Source: Takakia lepidozioides (Eukaryota; Streptophyta; Takakiopsida; Takakiales; Takakiaceae). Taken from it: 64,000 nt of DNA. The notes beneath the pieces were generated by a model. The model was given only the letters and a program-made list of their open reading frames with translations. It did no database searches and had not been told where the DNA came from. Position 1 is the first letter of the stretch. Each line of letters starts with the position of its first letter. The stretch lies in assembly GCA_030704615.1 (NCBI GenBank), contig CM060733.1:27528001-27592000 (forward strand), given 5' to 3'. Position numbers and translations under genes: made by a program. Positions 10,966 to 19,969 of the stretch are shown here, piece after piece.

Positions 10966-11798
10966 GTGTGCTATGAAAGATCCACAATTATGTTTCTAGA
11001 ACCTGTTGTGGTCTACATGAGAGACAAAATCTGTGGATGTCCTCCTTGTATGGCTGGGGGAAATGAGGACGTAATTGAAGGGCAGGTCTCTTCTCTTAGC
11101 CTGTGCACCCAAGGGGACAAGATTTATGTTTCCCAAGGAACTCAGACTGATTTGAGTGGAGAACAGTTGGACGAGTTGATTGCATACTGGGAGTCAGGCA
11201 TTAGCAGTAGACAACAAACTGCTGTAGTTGGCGTTGAGGGCCTCAATATTGCTTTGGACAGTCAGAACTCTGTTGGAGCTAGCAGTTCTGCAGCTGTAGG
11301 TGAAATACCAAAGTGGGTGAAAGCTAGGCTTGGAACACAACCAAAGACAGCCCCGGGGACCAAGGTGTTCAGCCACAAGGCCATGGTGTACTGGAGCAGA
11401 GGAGCAGGAGCTACTCAAGTTTGTGCAATCAGACATGGTTGCAGCCGGACACGCTCTGCACAAGGCAACCACGAGCGGGGGTTCATTAGCAATGACAAGT
11501 TTGTTCTGCTTGAAGGAGATGCAGTCATTCGCAATGAGGACACCCACAACCGTCTCAAAGCTTTCGAGTTGAGAGACTATCAAACCCTACCTTTGTTTTC
11601 TTTAGTGTTCAGTGAGCGGGAGATAGGGGAGTATTGCTTTGTCTCTACCTGGCAGAAGAGGAGGAGGGTTGGTTAGAGCGAGCTACTGTAGCTTGGGACA
11701 AGGTTAGTGGCAGGTTTCTGGACATAGATATACCGCCTACACGTTACCATCATGCAGAGCGAGGCACTTTGAGAGAAGTCTGGCAGTTGATAGCATAG
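10966..11798 (+). pseudogene. Leader ORF upstream of Gag, unknown function, probably frameshifted
   Basis: The open frame 10966-11676 encodes a 236-residue product with a CGCPPC cysteine cluster near its N-terminus and an acidic middle (SGEQLDELIAYWESG). Its apparent end overlaps another plausible frame that continues to a TAG at 11796-11798 with LAEEEEGWLERATVAWDKV and PPTRYHHAERGTLREVW. A switch between frames around 11390-11640 looks likely, so the original protein was perhaps 270-280 residues. It lies upstream of Gag, separated by about 500 bases, and is on the same strand. I do not recognise a domain. It could be an extra gene of the element, similar in position to the additional ORFs of some plant gypsy lineages, or another captured fragment. 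Confidence 0.4.
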
Positions 11799-12296
11799 AT
11801 CAGGATTAGATCTTGCTTGGTCGGGCTTCTATTCTACCCCTCCATCTCTTTACTATTTTCATTACTTTGTACTTGTAGTTGCCAAAGCCTCTCTTGGTGG
11901 AGGCCAGTCAGTCCGGGGTTTTGGGCTGGGATATTCTGCAGGATCAGCATTGCAGATGGATTTTGGTGTGGGGGTGTTGATGTTTTGATTTCTTGTGTTT
12001 GGATCCCCCCCAACACTTGCATGCTTGACTGTGCGCCATGTTGGTTTTGTGTGGGCGCTTGCTTTCATAGGGATTAGGCCGGATTTGATCACCGGTCAAT
12101 CCTAGAGTATGCTGTCAGTGGTGAGGCTGGAGTGATGACCAGCAAGACCACCAGTGTTTCTTCTATGGTGAGACTGGGTTGATGACCAGCCAACCATAAT
12201 AGTTCTTGCGGTGGATGCAAGTGCAGGTGCCCTGAGCCACTGGGATATGACCCTTGTGTCACTATTAGAATTAGTACTAGAGCTTTATAGTGTCAC
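11799..12296 (+). other. Spacer between leader ORF and Gag
   Basis: No coding signal is evident. Bases 12121-12205 contain an imperfect direct repeat of about 45 bases sharing 'tgatgaccagc'. The last stop in the polyprotein frame before Gag is TAG at 12288-12290. Confidence 0.35.
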
Positions 12297-13650
12297 GTGG
12301 GGGAGGTGCACATTGTGAGTGTCATCACGGAGTTACCCAAGGGTTTTGAGGGGAGTACGGCTATAGGCAGTAACAGTGAGAGTGGGTTCACCAGACGAGG
12401 TGTTCGTTTCAGACCACCTTCACCTCCACCCTCAACTAGTGCAGAGTCAGACACGGACTCGGAGGCTTCATCAACAGGTGTGCAGTTTCATTCGCCATTG
12501 TTGTGGGACGACATGGAGGAGATGTATGGAGCTACCAAGGGGCCTCGTAGGTACTCTGGAGCTGTGGGCACAATTGAGCTGGATGACTTTATCCAGGAGT
12601 TGGACAGCTGGTGTGATTTGCAGTAGATGCGGAATCCACACCTGTTCACCCCATTCATGGCGTGGAAGGGACTGTTCCAGCATTTGGAAGGCCCGCTTAT
12701 GGATGATTACCACAAGTTCAGGCGAGGACATGAAGCAGAGATTGAGGAGTGGAGGATGTATTGGTCACCTGACTACGTCTCCATTACTCGAGGCACGACG
12801 CGACCAGTAGCTGCATCAGTACCAATATCTCCCACTGCCAGCACTAGTAGTGGAACAAGTAGTGCCGGTACTTCTGCAGGTGGTTCCAGTTCAAAAGGTG
12901 CTACTACTCCTCCTGCCACGACTACAACACATGTGCCTAGATTCAACCCGGTGGTGGAGTTCTTCCAGGAGTTGTGGAGGAACTACCAAGGTGTACAGAC
13001 AAAGAAGCTGCGAAGTTTGCAAGACTTCCAGCGCAAACCCAGTGAGAGCTTGCGAGAGGCCTACACTCGTATGAGGCGCTTGATAAGTGTGACCCAAGGG
13101 GTTACTGAAGCTTAGGCAATCCAGTTCTGGTATGGAATTTTGGACAAGGAGCTCAGGAGAAGGGTGCGGGATGCAACCCTGTTACAAGCAGCCCAACCCA
13201 CATTAGCAGATGTGTTTCTGCTGGCTGAGCGGATTGAGCTCAACATGGTGGAAGAGCGAGTTGTTACCATTGGATTTGGCAAGGACATACCTGCACAAGG
13301 CGCAGCTGCCAGCCCACAGGCACAAGAGACTGCCCAACAGCGTGGTCAGGGGGGCAAGGTTTCCCAACCCAAGTTCCATGGAGCTTACAGAGGACCTTAG
13401 GTGGAGAGGCCCGTGGCATCTTTTGCAGGCCAACTGCAACCAGGGGTGATATGTTGGACATGTGGAGGACCCCATGTCAAGAGAGATTGCCCAGAGAGTG
13501 GCAGAAGGCCGGCACAAGCACAGCCTGCACAGTTGCAGTGTGGGCATTGTGGCAAGTATGGGCATGGAGATGCCCAGTGTTATGACTTGCATCCCGAGTT
13601 GCGCCCAGGCCAGTTCCAAGAGAACAATGGTGGCCGGGGGCGAGGTGGAC
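12297..13650 (+). pseudogene. Gag region with two zinc knuckles
   Basis: The N-terminal part is Ser/Pro-rich and acidic. A capsid-like segment follows (about 12940-13260) with the retrotransposon Gag pattern LRSLQDFQRKPSESLREAY and later FWYGILDKELRRRV. Two nucleocapsid knuckles follow: CWTCGGPHVKRDC (about 13453-13491), a CX2CX3HX4C variant one residue short of the usual spacing, and CGHCGKYGHGDAQC (about 13540-13581), a standard CX2CX4HX4C. Gly/Arg/Gln-rich sequence after 13620 is typical of RNA-binding nucleocapsid tails. Three stop codons (12624, 13113, 13398) interrupt the region. Confidence 0.8.
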
Positions 13651-14498
13651 CAGCCCAGAGAGGACGAGGTGGTCGGGCACGAGGTGCAGGCCAAGGGCAA
13701 GCTCAACATGGCCAAGGATGCGGAGGTCAGGGTGTTGACCAAGGCATGGCCAACCGGCTTCAGCAGCTAGAGCAGAGGCTCGCTGTCATGGCTACAGCTC
13801 AGGCGGTACCGGCTCCCAGGCGGGATGGTCCACCTCCTGTGCCTGAGGGAGGAGATATGGGAGGCATGGGATTCATGTGCGGAGCAGCACTACCACTAGT
13901 GCAGGTGGAGTCTGCTGCAGTCGTGACTCGAGGAGCAGCACGAGTTCCTGAGCCACGTGGTGTAGAGGTGGAATTGGATCCACAGCGTGGGAAGGCAAGC
14001 CGTCAGGCGAGGCTTCCCCAGTCATTCACATTGGCGGAGATAGTGTCGACGCCATCCATGGCACCTAGTTCTCGCCCGACTGTTACTGAGGCGGAGGTTA
14101 CTATGCCATTGGGGAGAGCTACACGTGCAACACTGACACCTGCTACCAAGGCTAGTGCAGCCGGTGTGTTGTTGGGGGCAGCCACCTCTGTGTGTCAAGC
14201 CCCACTGTTCTCGGCAACCATGATTGCGACGTCGGGGGTAAGACCAGCTGCAGTGTTCAGACTAGCAGCAACACTCTGTGAGAGTGGGGAGGTCACTTCA
14301 TCTTCTGTGGAGTTAGTGGAAGGTGTAGTGGCAGAGGGATCCTCGGATTTGAGGGTCAAGACTGCCACGGCTGCGCCATGGCAAGCTGCAGCTGCCAGGT
14401 TGACGGAGCTGCCAGCTAGGCCAGCCTTTGAGCGCGCCATGGTGACACCTGGAGTTGTCTTGTTAGACAACCAGGATGGCATTTTTACTTTGAATTGA

Positions 14499-14879
14499 CC
14501 GGCAGGCAAGAAGTACCGGCCACTGTGGGTCTTGTTGGACTCGGGAGCTCAGCCACTGATGTTGGGCAGAGCTGCTATTGCAGGTTTGGGTCTCATGGAG
14601 GCGGATATGGAGCCTTGTCCTTTCCAAATACAGACATCTCTGGGAGGATCAGAGCAGGCTCGGGGCATGACACGGCATGAGTTGGCCATTGGACTACAGC
14701 CGGATCACCCTACAGATGGCTCAGTGATGCGAGCCAAGGCCATTGTGACAGATGCGGTCTCGTACGATGTCCTGGTTGGTGGGGCAGTGTTGTACCCCAT
14801 GGGCTTCACCCTGGATTTTTGGGAGGAGTCAGCTTCCTATAGGCCTGGATGGCAGTCAGGGGAGGGTCGTCGTGTATAG
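14499..14879 (+). pseudogene. Retroviral-type aspartic protease domain
   Basis: The segment begins just after the TGA at 14496 and contains WVLLDSGAQPLMLGR (about 14523-14567), the D-S-G-A active-site motif, preceded by the usual hydrophobic strand. The second hydrophobic motif is YDVLVGGAVL (about 14763-14792). It ends at a TAG at 14877. The next stretch up to about 15235 is a linker without a recognised domain. Confidence 0.7.
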
Positions 14880-15239
14880 CTCCCTGTGACATTCATTGGA
14901 GGTATTGCGGCTGCCCAGCGGGGCAGGATGCCAACACGAGCCGCCTTTACAGCTGCAGTTAGTTGGCCTGGAGAGTTGCTGGAAGGCAATGCCCATGCAG
15001 AGGATGTGCCACCTTCAGCAGAGCAGGATGACATGCATGGTACGGCGGAGTTGCGTGCCATGGTTGCTCATACTCCATTGTGGGGTACGAGCAAGGATTT
15101 GCAGCAGGCTGTTGATGGACGGGTGCAACAAGCCTGGGTAGAGGCCTTCGTACCGTCAGGAGAATAGGAGAGTGCGGTGATTGCACCAGGACCACCTCAG
15201 TTGTTGCCATTGGACACCACACCTCTTGTGTGGTAGTGC

Positions 15240-16235
15240 CCAGATGAAGGCATATGCCTTCTGGACTTGTTTGGCGGGATCAGCACTGGATTGGCTGCAG
15301 TGCTGCAGGCAGGTGTACGAGTTTGACGTTACCTATATGTGGAGAGGGATGAGACTGCACGACGCGTCTCACTGCGCCATGTTGCTCAGTTGGTACAGCA
15401 GTACCCTGTTTTGTTGCCAGTGTCTGCAGTTCGTGGATACCAACAAGCCTTGCCAGCAGACATTTCGTTGCTGGGGGCGCAGGATTTGGAGCAGGTTGGC
15501 TCCATTGATCTGGTAGTGGCAGGTTGGCCCTGCCAAGGGCATTCATCAGCCGGGCATGACAATGGATTGCGAGACTCGAGGACGGGTCTGTTTTGGGAGA
15601 TGATGCGGGTTTTGCGCCACTTGCAGCTTCATCAAGCTGTATCTCCAGCATACATCTTGAAGAATGTGCCACTGATGGGTGGTTCTCGAGCCAGGGTGAT
15701 GGCCAGTGTGCATCAAGTCCGGTCGTGGCTTGGGTCAGCAGTGTTGCTGGATGCAGCTGCAGTGGGGTCACGGGCTCATCGTCCACGGCTATGGTGGACT
15801 AACTTGATGCCACCCGCACTGCTCAAGCGTGCATTTGATGGGGTGCAGCGGCCTGCACACCTCACAGTGGATAGCATTTTGGACACAGGGAGGCAGTCTC
15901 AACGTGTGAGACACGATGACCGTTCGCCTTTGGCAGTGGTCAACAGGGTGAATCAACCACGAGTAGCATTACCTACACTACTCAACTTCCCAGGATCCCA
16001 TGCTTTTCGGGATGGTGGACCTGGCCTCTTGTGGGATAGCCAATTGCAACAATTAGTGGAGCCCAATGCTGACGAGCGCGAGCGAGCGATGAGTTTTACC
16101 ACTGGTACCACGGCGGTGCCATCTCTTTCTGAGGCATCACGTCGTCAGGTGTTGGGGCAAGCAATGGATCTCAATTGCTTGACCTGGATTATCAGCTTGG
16201 CTATGGCTGAGCAGCGCAGAGTACAGAGTACACTT
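15240..16235 (+). pseudogene. DNMT3-like C5 cytosine-DNA methyltransferase domain inside pol
   Basis: Motif I (AdoMet binding) is LLDLFGGISTGLAA at about 15258-15299. Motif IV with the catalytic cysteine is GWPCQGHSSAG near 15522-15554 (Cys codon 15531-15533). Motif VI is normally ENV but reads KNVP at 15660-15671. Motif VIII is RAHRPRLWWTN at about 15771-15803. Motifs IX-X follow to VLGQAMDLN near 16149-16175. Motifs come in the canonical I-to-X order, unlike the permuted plant DRM enzymes. The wording around motif I and the 'R-Y...E' after it resemble DNMT3 more than MET1 or CMT. The enzyme would transfer methyl groups to cytosine C5, presumably on the element's cDNA or its target. Stops at 15234 and 15324 and the Glu-to-Lys change in motif VI disable this copy. 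Confidence 0.88.
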
Positions 16236-16325
16236 CCCTTCATGGTCTCCCTGCCTACCGAGACGGTACAGGCAGCGAGTGGGGGCGAGCAGGTGAGGAC
16301 CACGAGGTGCAGGCCGCATCCATGA

Positions 16326-16619
16326 CACACGTGGGAGGTGCTCGAGATTAAGAATGAGTTGGCAGCCAAGGCGGCGGTGATGGATCAGGTTGGGGATTTT
16401 TCTCGGATTGAGGAGGTCCTCAAGAATGGGATGATGGGGCAGGATGAGACATTGTCACTGACAGAGGAGGCAGTGGTCACTGCTCAAGAGGTTGCAACAT
16501 AGCAACCACGGTACGCGTCTTCTACCTCTAAGCCTGCTGGACTCAAGGTTGCAGTCACGGAGGACAACTGGGAGCCTGATGTTGGACCTATAGTCACCGG
16601 AGGAGAGAGACGACGTATA
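16326..16619 (+). pseudogene. Linker between DNMT and RT
   Basis: The polyprotein frame continues without shift through an acidic, Glu/Asp-rich linker with one TAG at 16500. No domain was recognised. It may contain the protease cleavage site releasing the methyltransferase, but none can be identified by eye. Confidence 0.5.
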
Positions 16620-17560
16620 CGGCGGTTCTTGAGGGCTTACAGGAACTGCTTTGCCTTCAGTTTGAAGGACTTAGGAGCACTGAAGGGTCAAGAGATTCGC
16701 ATTGAATTGGCTACTGACACGCCAATCTTTTGGAGACCCTATAGATACAGTGACATGGAGAGGTCCTTGATTCAGATGAGAACTCAGGACCTTTGGGAGG
16801 CTGGTTTGGTGGAGCTATCTGGGGGAGAGTATGCTTCAGCCACAGTGATGCCAGCCAAGAAGGATATCTTTGGCAATTGGACGGAGAGACGTATGTGCGG
16901 TGATTACCGGCCTGTAAATCGTCAGACCAAGTCCGATAGGTATGCCATGCCAACACTAGAGGAGATCTTTCATGCCATTGGGCATGCCAAGGTCTTTAGC
17001 ACGTTGGATTTACGATCCGGATATCACCAGTTGCCGATCAAGGAGGCGGATAAGCAAAAGACGGCATTCTGGGGGATCAATGAGCACGGGAAGGATTGCC
17101 TATACTAGTGGCGGTTCTTACCATTTGGGGTTAAGAACGCTCCGGCAGAGTTTCAGAGAGTCATGGACAGGATTCTAGCAGGGGTGGAGTTTGCTCGGTG
17201 CTACATAGATGACATCATCATCTTTAGTGCTACGGTGGAGGAGCATGAGAGACACCTTCAGGGGGTATTTGAGAGCTTGAGGGCGCACGGATTGAAGTTA
17301 CATCCGGGAAAGTGCAAGTTTTTTCACAACCAGATTGAGTATCTAGGTCACATGATATATCCTGGAGGATTGGGGGTACAGCAGACTAAGGTAGAGTCTA
17401 TTGCACAGATTCCACGCCCCACGGATGTGAGCCAAGTTCGAGCTTTCATGGGGTTAGCAAACTATTATAGACGGTTTGTTAAGGGATTTAGTGCCATTGC
17501 AAAGGCTCTAACCAAACTGACCAAGGTGGACCAGGAGTGACAGTGGGAAGATGAGCAAGA
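16620..17560 (+). pseudogene. Reverse transcriptase domain
   Basis: Ty3/gypsy RT motifs appear in order: [54 protein letters not shown] and the catalytic YIDD (17202-17213), then LHPGKCKFF and EYLGHMI. Length and spacing match a complete RT. Interruptions are TAG at 17106 (between LY and WRF) and TGA at 17538. Confidence 0.92.
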
Positions 17561-17579
17561 ACAAGCTTTTCAAGAGCTC

Positions 17580-18010
17580 AAGGCAAGGTTGACCTCGGCG
17601 CCCATCTTGAGACAACCTATCAGGGGGCGTCCTTTTCAGCTGCATACGGATTGGAGCATATTGGGGCTTGGAGCGGTGCTCACACAGGTGGATGATGATG
17701 GAAGGGAGTTCGTAGTGGCTTATGCTAGCCGCTCGAACAATGCTGCAGAGTCTAAGTATAGCTCATATGAGGAAGAATGCTTAGCTGCAGTGTAGGCCAT
17801 GGCACACTTCATGTGCTATCTATACGGCAATCTCTTCACCCTTGTCACGGATCATCAACCACTCAAGTGGTTGATGGAGTCAGACAAGCTTACGGGGAAG
17901 CTTGCACGGTGGGCACTCATCCTCCAAGAATATGACTTTCAGGTTGTGCACCGACCGGGTTTGGTCAATCGCAATGCAGATGGGTCGAGTCGCAATCCAT
18001 GCACGAGCCA
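17580..18010 (+). pseudogene. RNase H domain
   Basis: The segment reads PFQLHTDWSILGLGAVLTQ, then the ESKYSSYEEECLAAV motif with the catalytic Glu, the TDHQPLKWL motif with an Asp, and VVHRPGLVNRNADGSS, where the usual N-x-x-A-D is kept. A TAG at 17793 splits the domain at a site often occupied by Trp in the family. Confidence 0.9.
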
Positions 18011-18279
18011 ACAGGATGACACTGGAGCTCGGTGGCATGGTGAGACGGACGAGGAGATGGTGCCCGGATGGCATGCATCTGCATATCTGTGTATTTTGGC
18101 AGCGGAAGGCCAGGTTGGACCTGCAACAGGGATGACTGTAGATCAAGTGTCTGAGGACCCTGAGGCCAGCAATGAGCAAGGTGGCGCCAAAGATATACAT
18201 GAGGATTCAGTTGTGTTGGACTACCTCCGCACTGGAGACACTGCAGCCACTGTGACTGCCAAGGAGAGGGATCGGATCC

Positions 18280-19136
18280 TACAACGAGCCAAGAGGTTCA
18301 AGTGGGAGGGGACACACCTGCTCCGAGTGTGGGAGGATGGTCGAGTGAGGATTGTGCCTCACCCAACACATCGGGCACGGTTAGTGCGGCATGCCCATGA
18401 GGAGTTGGGGCATTTTGGGGTGCGACGCACTCATAGTCTACTGCAGGGGCAGTATTGGTGGCGTGGTATGCACACAGAGGTGCAACAATTTGTGGCTAGG
18501 TGCATGGTGTGTGACAGGGTGCGTGCTTCATTCAACGCCCCTACTCCACAATTGCACCTTCTTCCGATCATGGGATTGGGCTACAGGTGGAGTCTTGACT
18601 TTGCAGGGCCGTTGCCACTGACCATGCGTCACAACAAGTACGTTTTGGTGATGGTGGAGCACTTCTCCAAGTGGATCGAGTTGGTTCCGTTGCCTGATAA
18701 GGCTAGTGAGGGAGCTGCGTATGCGTTCTTGGATTGTGTACTTAGCCGCTTCGGTGCTCCAGCTGAGGTACTCACGGACCAAGGGAGAGAGTTCTTGGGG
18801 GAGTTTCAGGCTTTGTGTGACAAGGCCTTGATAGACCACCGTACCACTTCTCGGGATCATCCTGAGGCCGATGGCTTGGCAGAGAGAGTTGTTCAGACAG
18901 TAAAGAGGGGTTTGCGCAAGTATGGCTTGCAGAAGGGACACCTAGGAGATTGGGACCTTCAATTACCCTGGTTAGCCATGGGCTACAGGTTCAGCAAGCA
19001 AGCATCACTTGCCTCCTTCTCACCATACTTTCTTCTCTTTGGCCGAGAGCCGGATTTGCCTACATCCATTCGTAGCGAAGCTGCTACAGTTCTTAACCTC
19101 GACGATCCGGACGTGTGGGCACGTGCATGTGATTAA
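18280..19136 (+). pseudogene. Integrase: HHCC zinc domain and DDE core
   Basis: The HHCC domain runs from HEELGHFGVRRTHSLL to ARCMVCDRV (about 18397-18522). The catalytic core has Asp in WSLDFAGPL (about 18591-18617), Asp in LTDQGREFLG (about 18771-18800) and Glu in DGLAERVVQTVK (about 18870-18905), the standard DDE arrangement. This domain is intact from 17796 to the TAA at 19134. Confidence 0.92.
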
Positions 19137-19634
19137 CGTGCAGAGTTGTTCAAGAAAGTCATGCCCATGGCTTTCGAGAACCTTGCCATTGCACAACATC
19201 GTGATACGTTGAGGTATGCTACCATACGTGGTGGAGGCTATCGTCCCGGGGTTCGGAGATTCAACCCTGGTGACTATGTCTATCTGCAGCAGACTGCTCC
19301 TACAACCTTGGATGTGACTGCAGGACGTGTTATTTTGAGGGTTCGAGAGGTCTTGCCCTCAGGCGTCTTGATCTTGGAGGGTCGGGATGGCATAACTTGG
19401 AAGGACCATGTGCGTAATTGTGCGTCATGTCACCTTCCGAATGTCGATGGCAGGATTGACCCAAACCTGGCAGTGGTATTTGCAAGTTTGAGGTGCATGT
19501 TGTGTGGGTCTGCTAGAGGGGCAGCCACCATGCTGGTGTGTGATCAATGCTCTGGTTGGCATATGGGATGCTTGACTCCACCTCTTGAGATGGTTCCGGA
19601 TGGGGATTGGTTATGTCCACATTGCAGTGGATAA
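19137..19634 (+). pseudogene. Integrase C-terminal module and PHD finger
   Basis: After a Gly/Arg-rich stretch with the integrase C-terminal GDYVYLQQTAP strand comes a Cys/His cluster: CMLC near 19494-19505, CDQC near 19542-19553, GWHMGC, and CPHC before the stop. This is the C4HC3 pattern of a PHD finger, with the expected aromatic before the last pair (GDWLCPHC). PHD fingers commonly read histone H3 tails. Many plant gypsy elements (chromoviruses) carry a chromodomain here, so a PHD finger could serve target choice in the same way. That role is inference. Confidence 0.85.
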
Positions 19635-19881
19635 AAACCATGGAAGGCTAACAAGAAATGCAAGGCCAAGCTACTAGGAGACCTTGAACACACGAGATCT
19701 TGGCTCAAGTTCACAGATTGCAAGATGACGACTAACGATGGGGCTACTCTTGTACCCGGCCTCTTGGTCTATAGAGTTTGAGTACAATAGGGACAGTGAT
19801 AGAGGACTTAGTACGGCTGTGGCTATTACATCTTGTAGCTATCTGGAGTTAGAGGGACCTATCCACCAGCTAGGGGGGCGA
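19635..19881 (+). other. 3' untranslated tail of the gypsy element with polypurine-like tract
   Basis: After the terminal TAA there are about 235 bases without coding signal, ending in taggggggcga at 19871-19881. In gypsy elements such a G-rich tract marks the start site of plus-strand DNA and lies directly before the 3' LTR. Here the next base begins an LTR segment of the TGTCAAG family, not a new LTR. Confidence 0.5.
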
Positions 19882-19967
19882 TTGTGGCAGACTACTTTAT
19901 TGTGCATATATGTGTGGTGTAGTTTGGACAACGATGTAGTTGTGTAGCGATACGTATGCGCACGACA
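19882..19967 (+). repeat. Last 86 bases of a TGTCAAG-family LTR (right half of the split LTR)
   Basis: It matches 20324-20409 with one difference (ggacaacg here, ggacagcg there) and ends in the family's CGACA terminus. It completes the LTR whose first 354 bases lie at 8342-8695. Two bases (gc) separate it from the next LTR copy. Confidence 0.8.
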
Positions 19968-19969
19968 GC

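Larger units (their letters stand above)
12297..19634 (+). pseudogene. Ty3/gypsy polyprotein: Gag-AP-DNMT-RT-RNaseH-IN-PHD, with 14 in-frame stops
   Basis: A stretch of 2,446 codons stays in one frame from a GTG at 12297 to TAA at 19632-19634. Domains run in this order: Gag capsid, two zinc knuckles, aspartic protease, C5 cytosine methyltransferase, reverse transcriptase, RNase H, integrase, PHD finger. Order RT-RNaseH-IN defines it as Ty3/gypsy. Internal stops lie at 12624, 13113, 13398, 14496, 14877, 15165, 15234, 15324, 16323, 16500, 17106, 17538, 17793 and 19134 (nine TAG, four TGA, one TAA). No frameshift is needed anywhere. This copy cannot make a full polyprotein unless stops are read through, yet all catalytic domains remain easy to recognise. 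A methyltransferase between protease and RT is exceptional. I recall retrotransposon-borne DNMTs being reported in charophyte algae and dinoflagellates (de Mendoza et al., 2018). The first true ATG in frame is near 12513, so the original start is uncertain. Confidence 0.9.
8696..19881 (+). mobile_element. 11.2 kb insertion carrying a Ty3/gypsy element with DNA methyltransferase and PHD finger
   Basis: The block separates two LTR segments that are joined in the copies at 19970-20409 and 4368-4873. Its right half is a Ty3/gypsy polyprotein (12297-19634) followed by a short 3' tail and a G-rich tract, taggggggcg, at 19871-19880 that looks like a polypurine tract. Its left half has a leader ORF (10966-11798) and gene fragments, including part of an ADP/ATP carrier. 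I could not find a primer-binding site, own LTRs or a target duplication. At most one A is shared at the junctions. The true ends of the gypsy element inside the block are therefore uncertain. Alternatives are an LTR-less integration, a Helitron-like capture (the joint is A/T), or rearrangement of the element's own LTRs. Confidence 0.7.

Noticed and set aside
12297-19634. Treating the pieces of the polyprotein frame as separate small genes
   Set aside because: They all lie in one frame register, follow gypsy domain order, and are separated only by single stop codons.
12297-19634. Stop codons as programmed readthrough or RNA-editing sites
   Set aside because: Fourteen stops, several inside conserved cores such as RNase H, are too many for readthrough. 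Nuclear U-to-C editing of this scale is not known.
8696-19881. Calling the 11.2 kb block a Helitron outright
   Set aside because: The A/T joint and captured fragment fit, but the start is not TC, no 3' hairpin with CTRR is at the end, and no Rep/helicase was seen.
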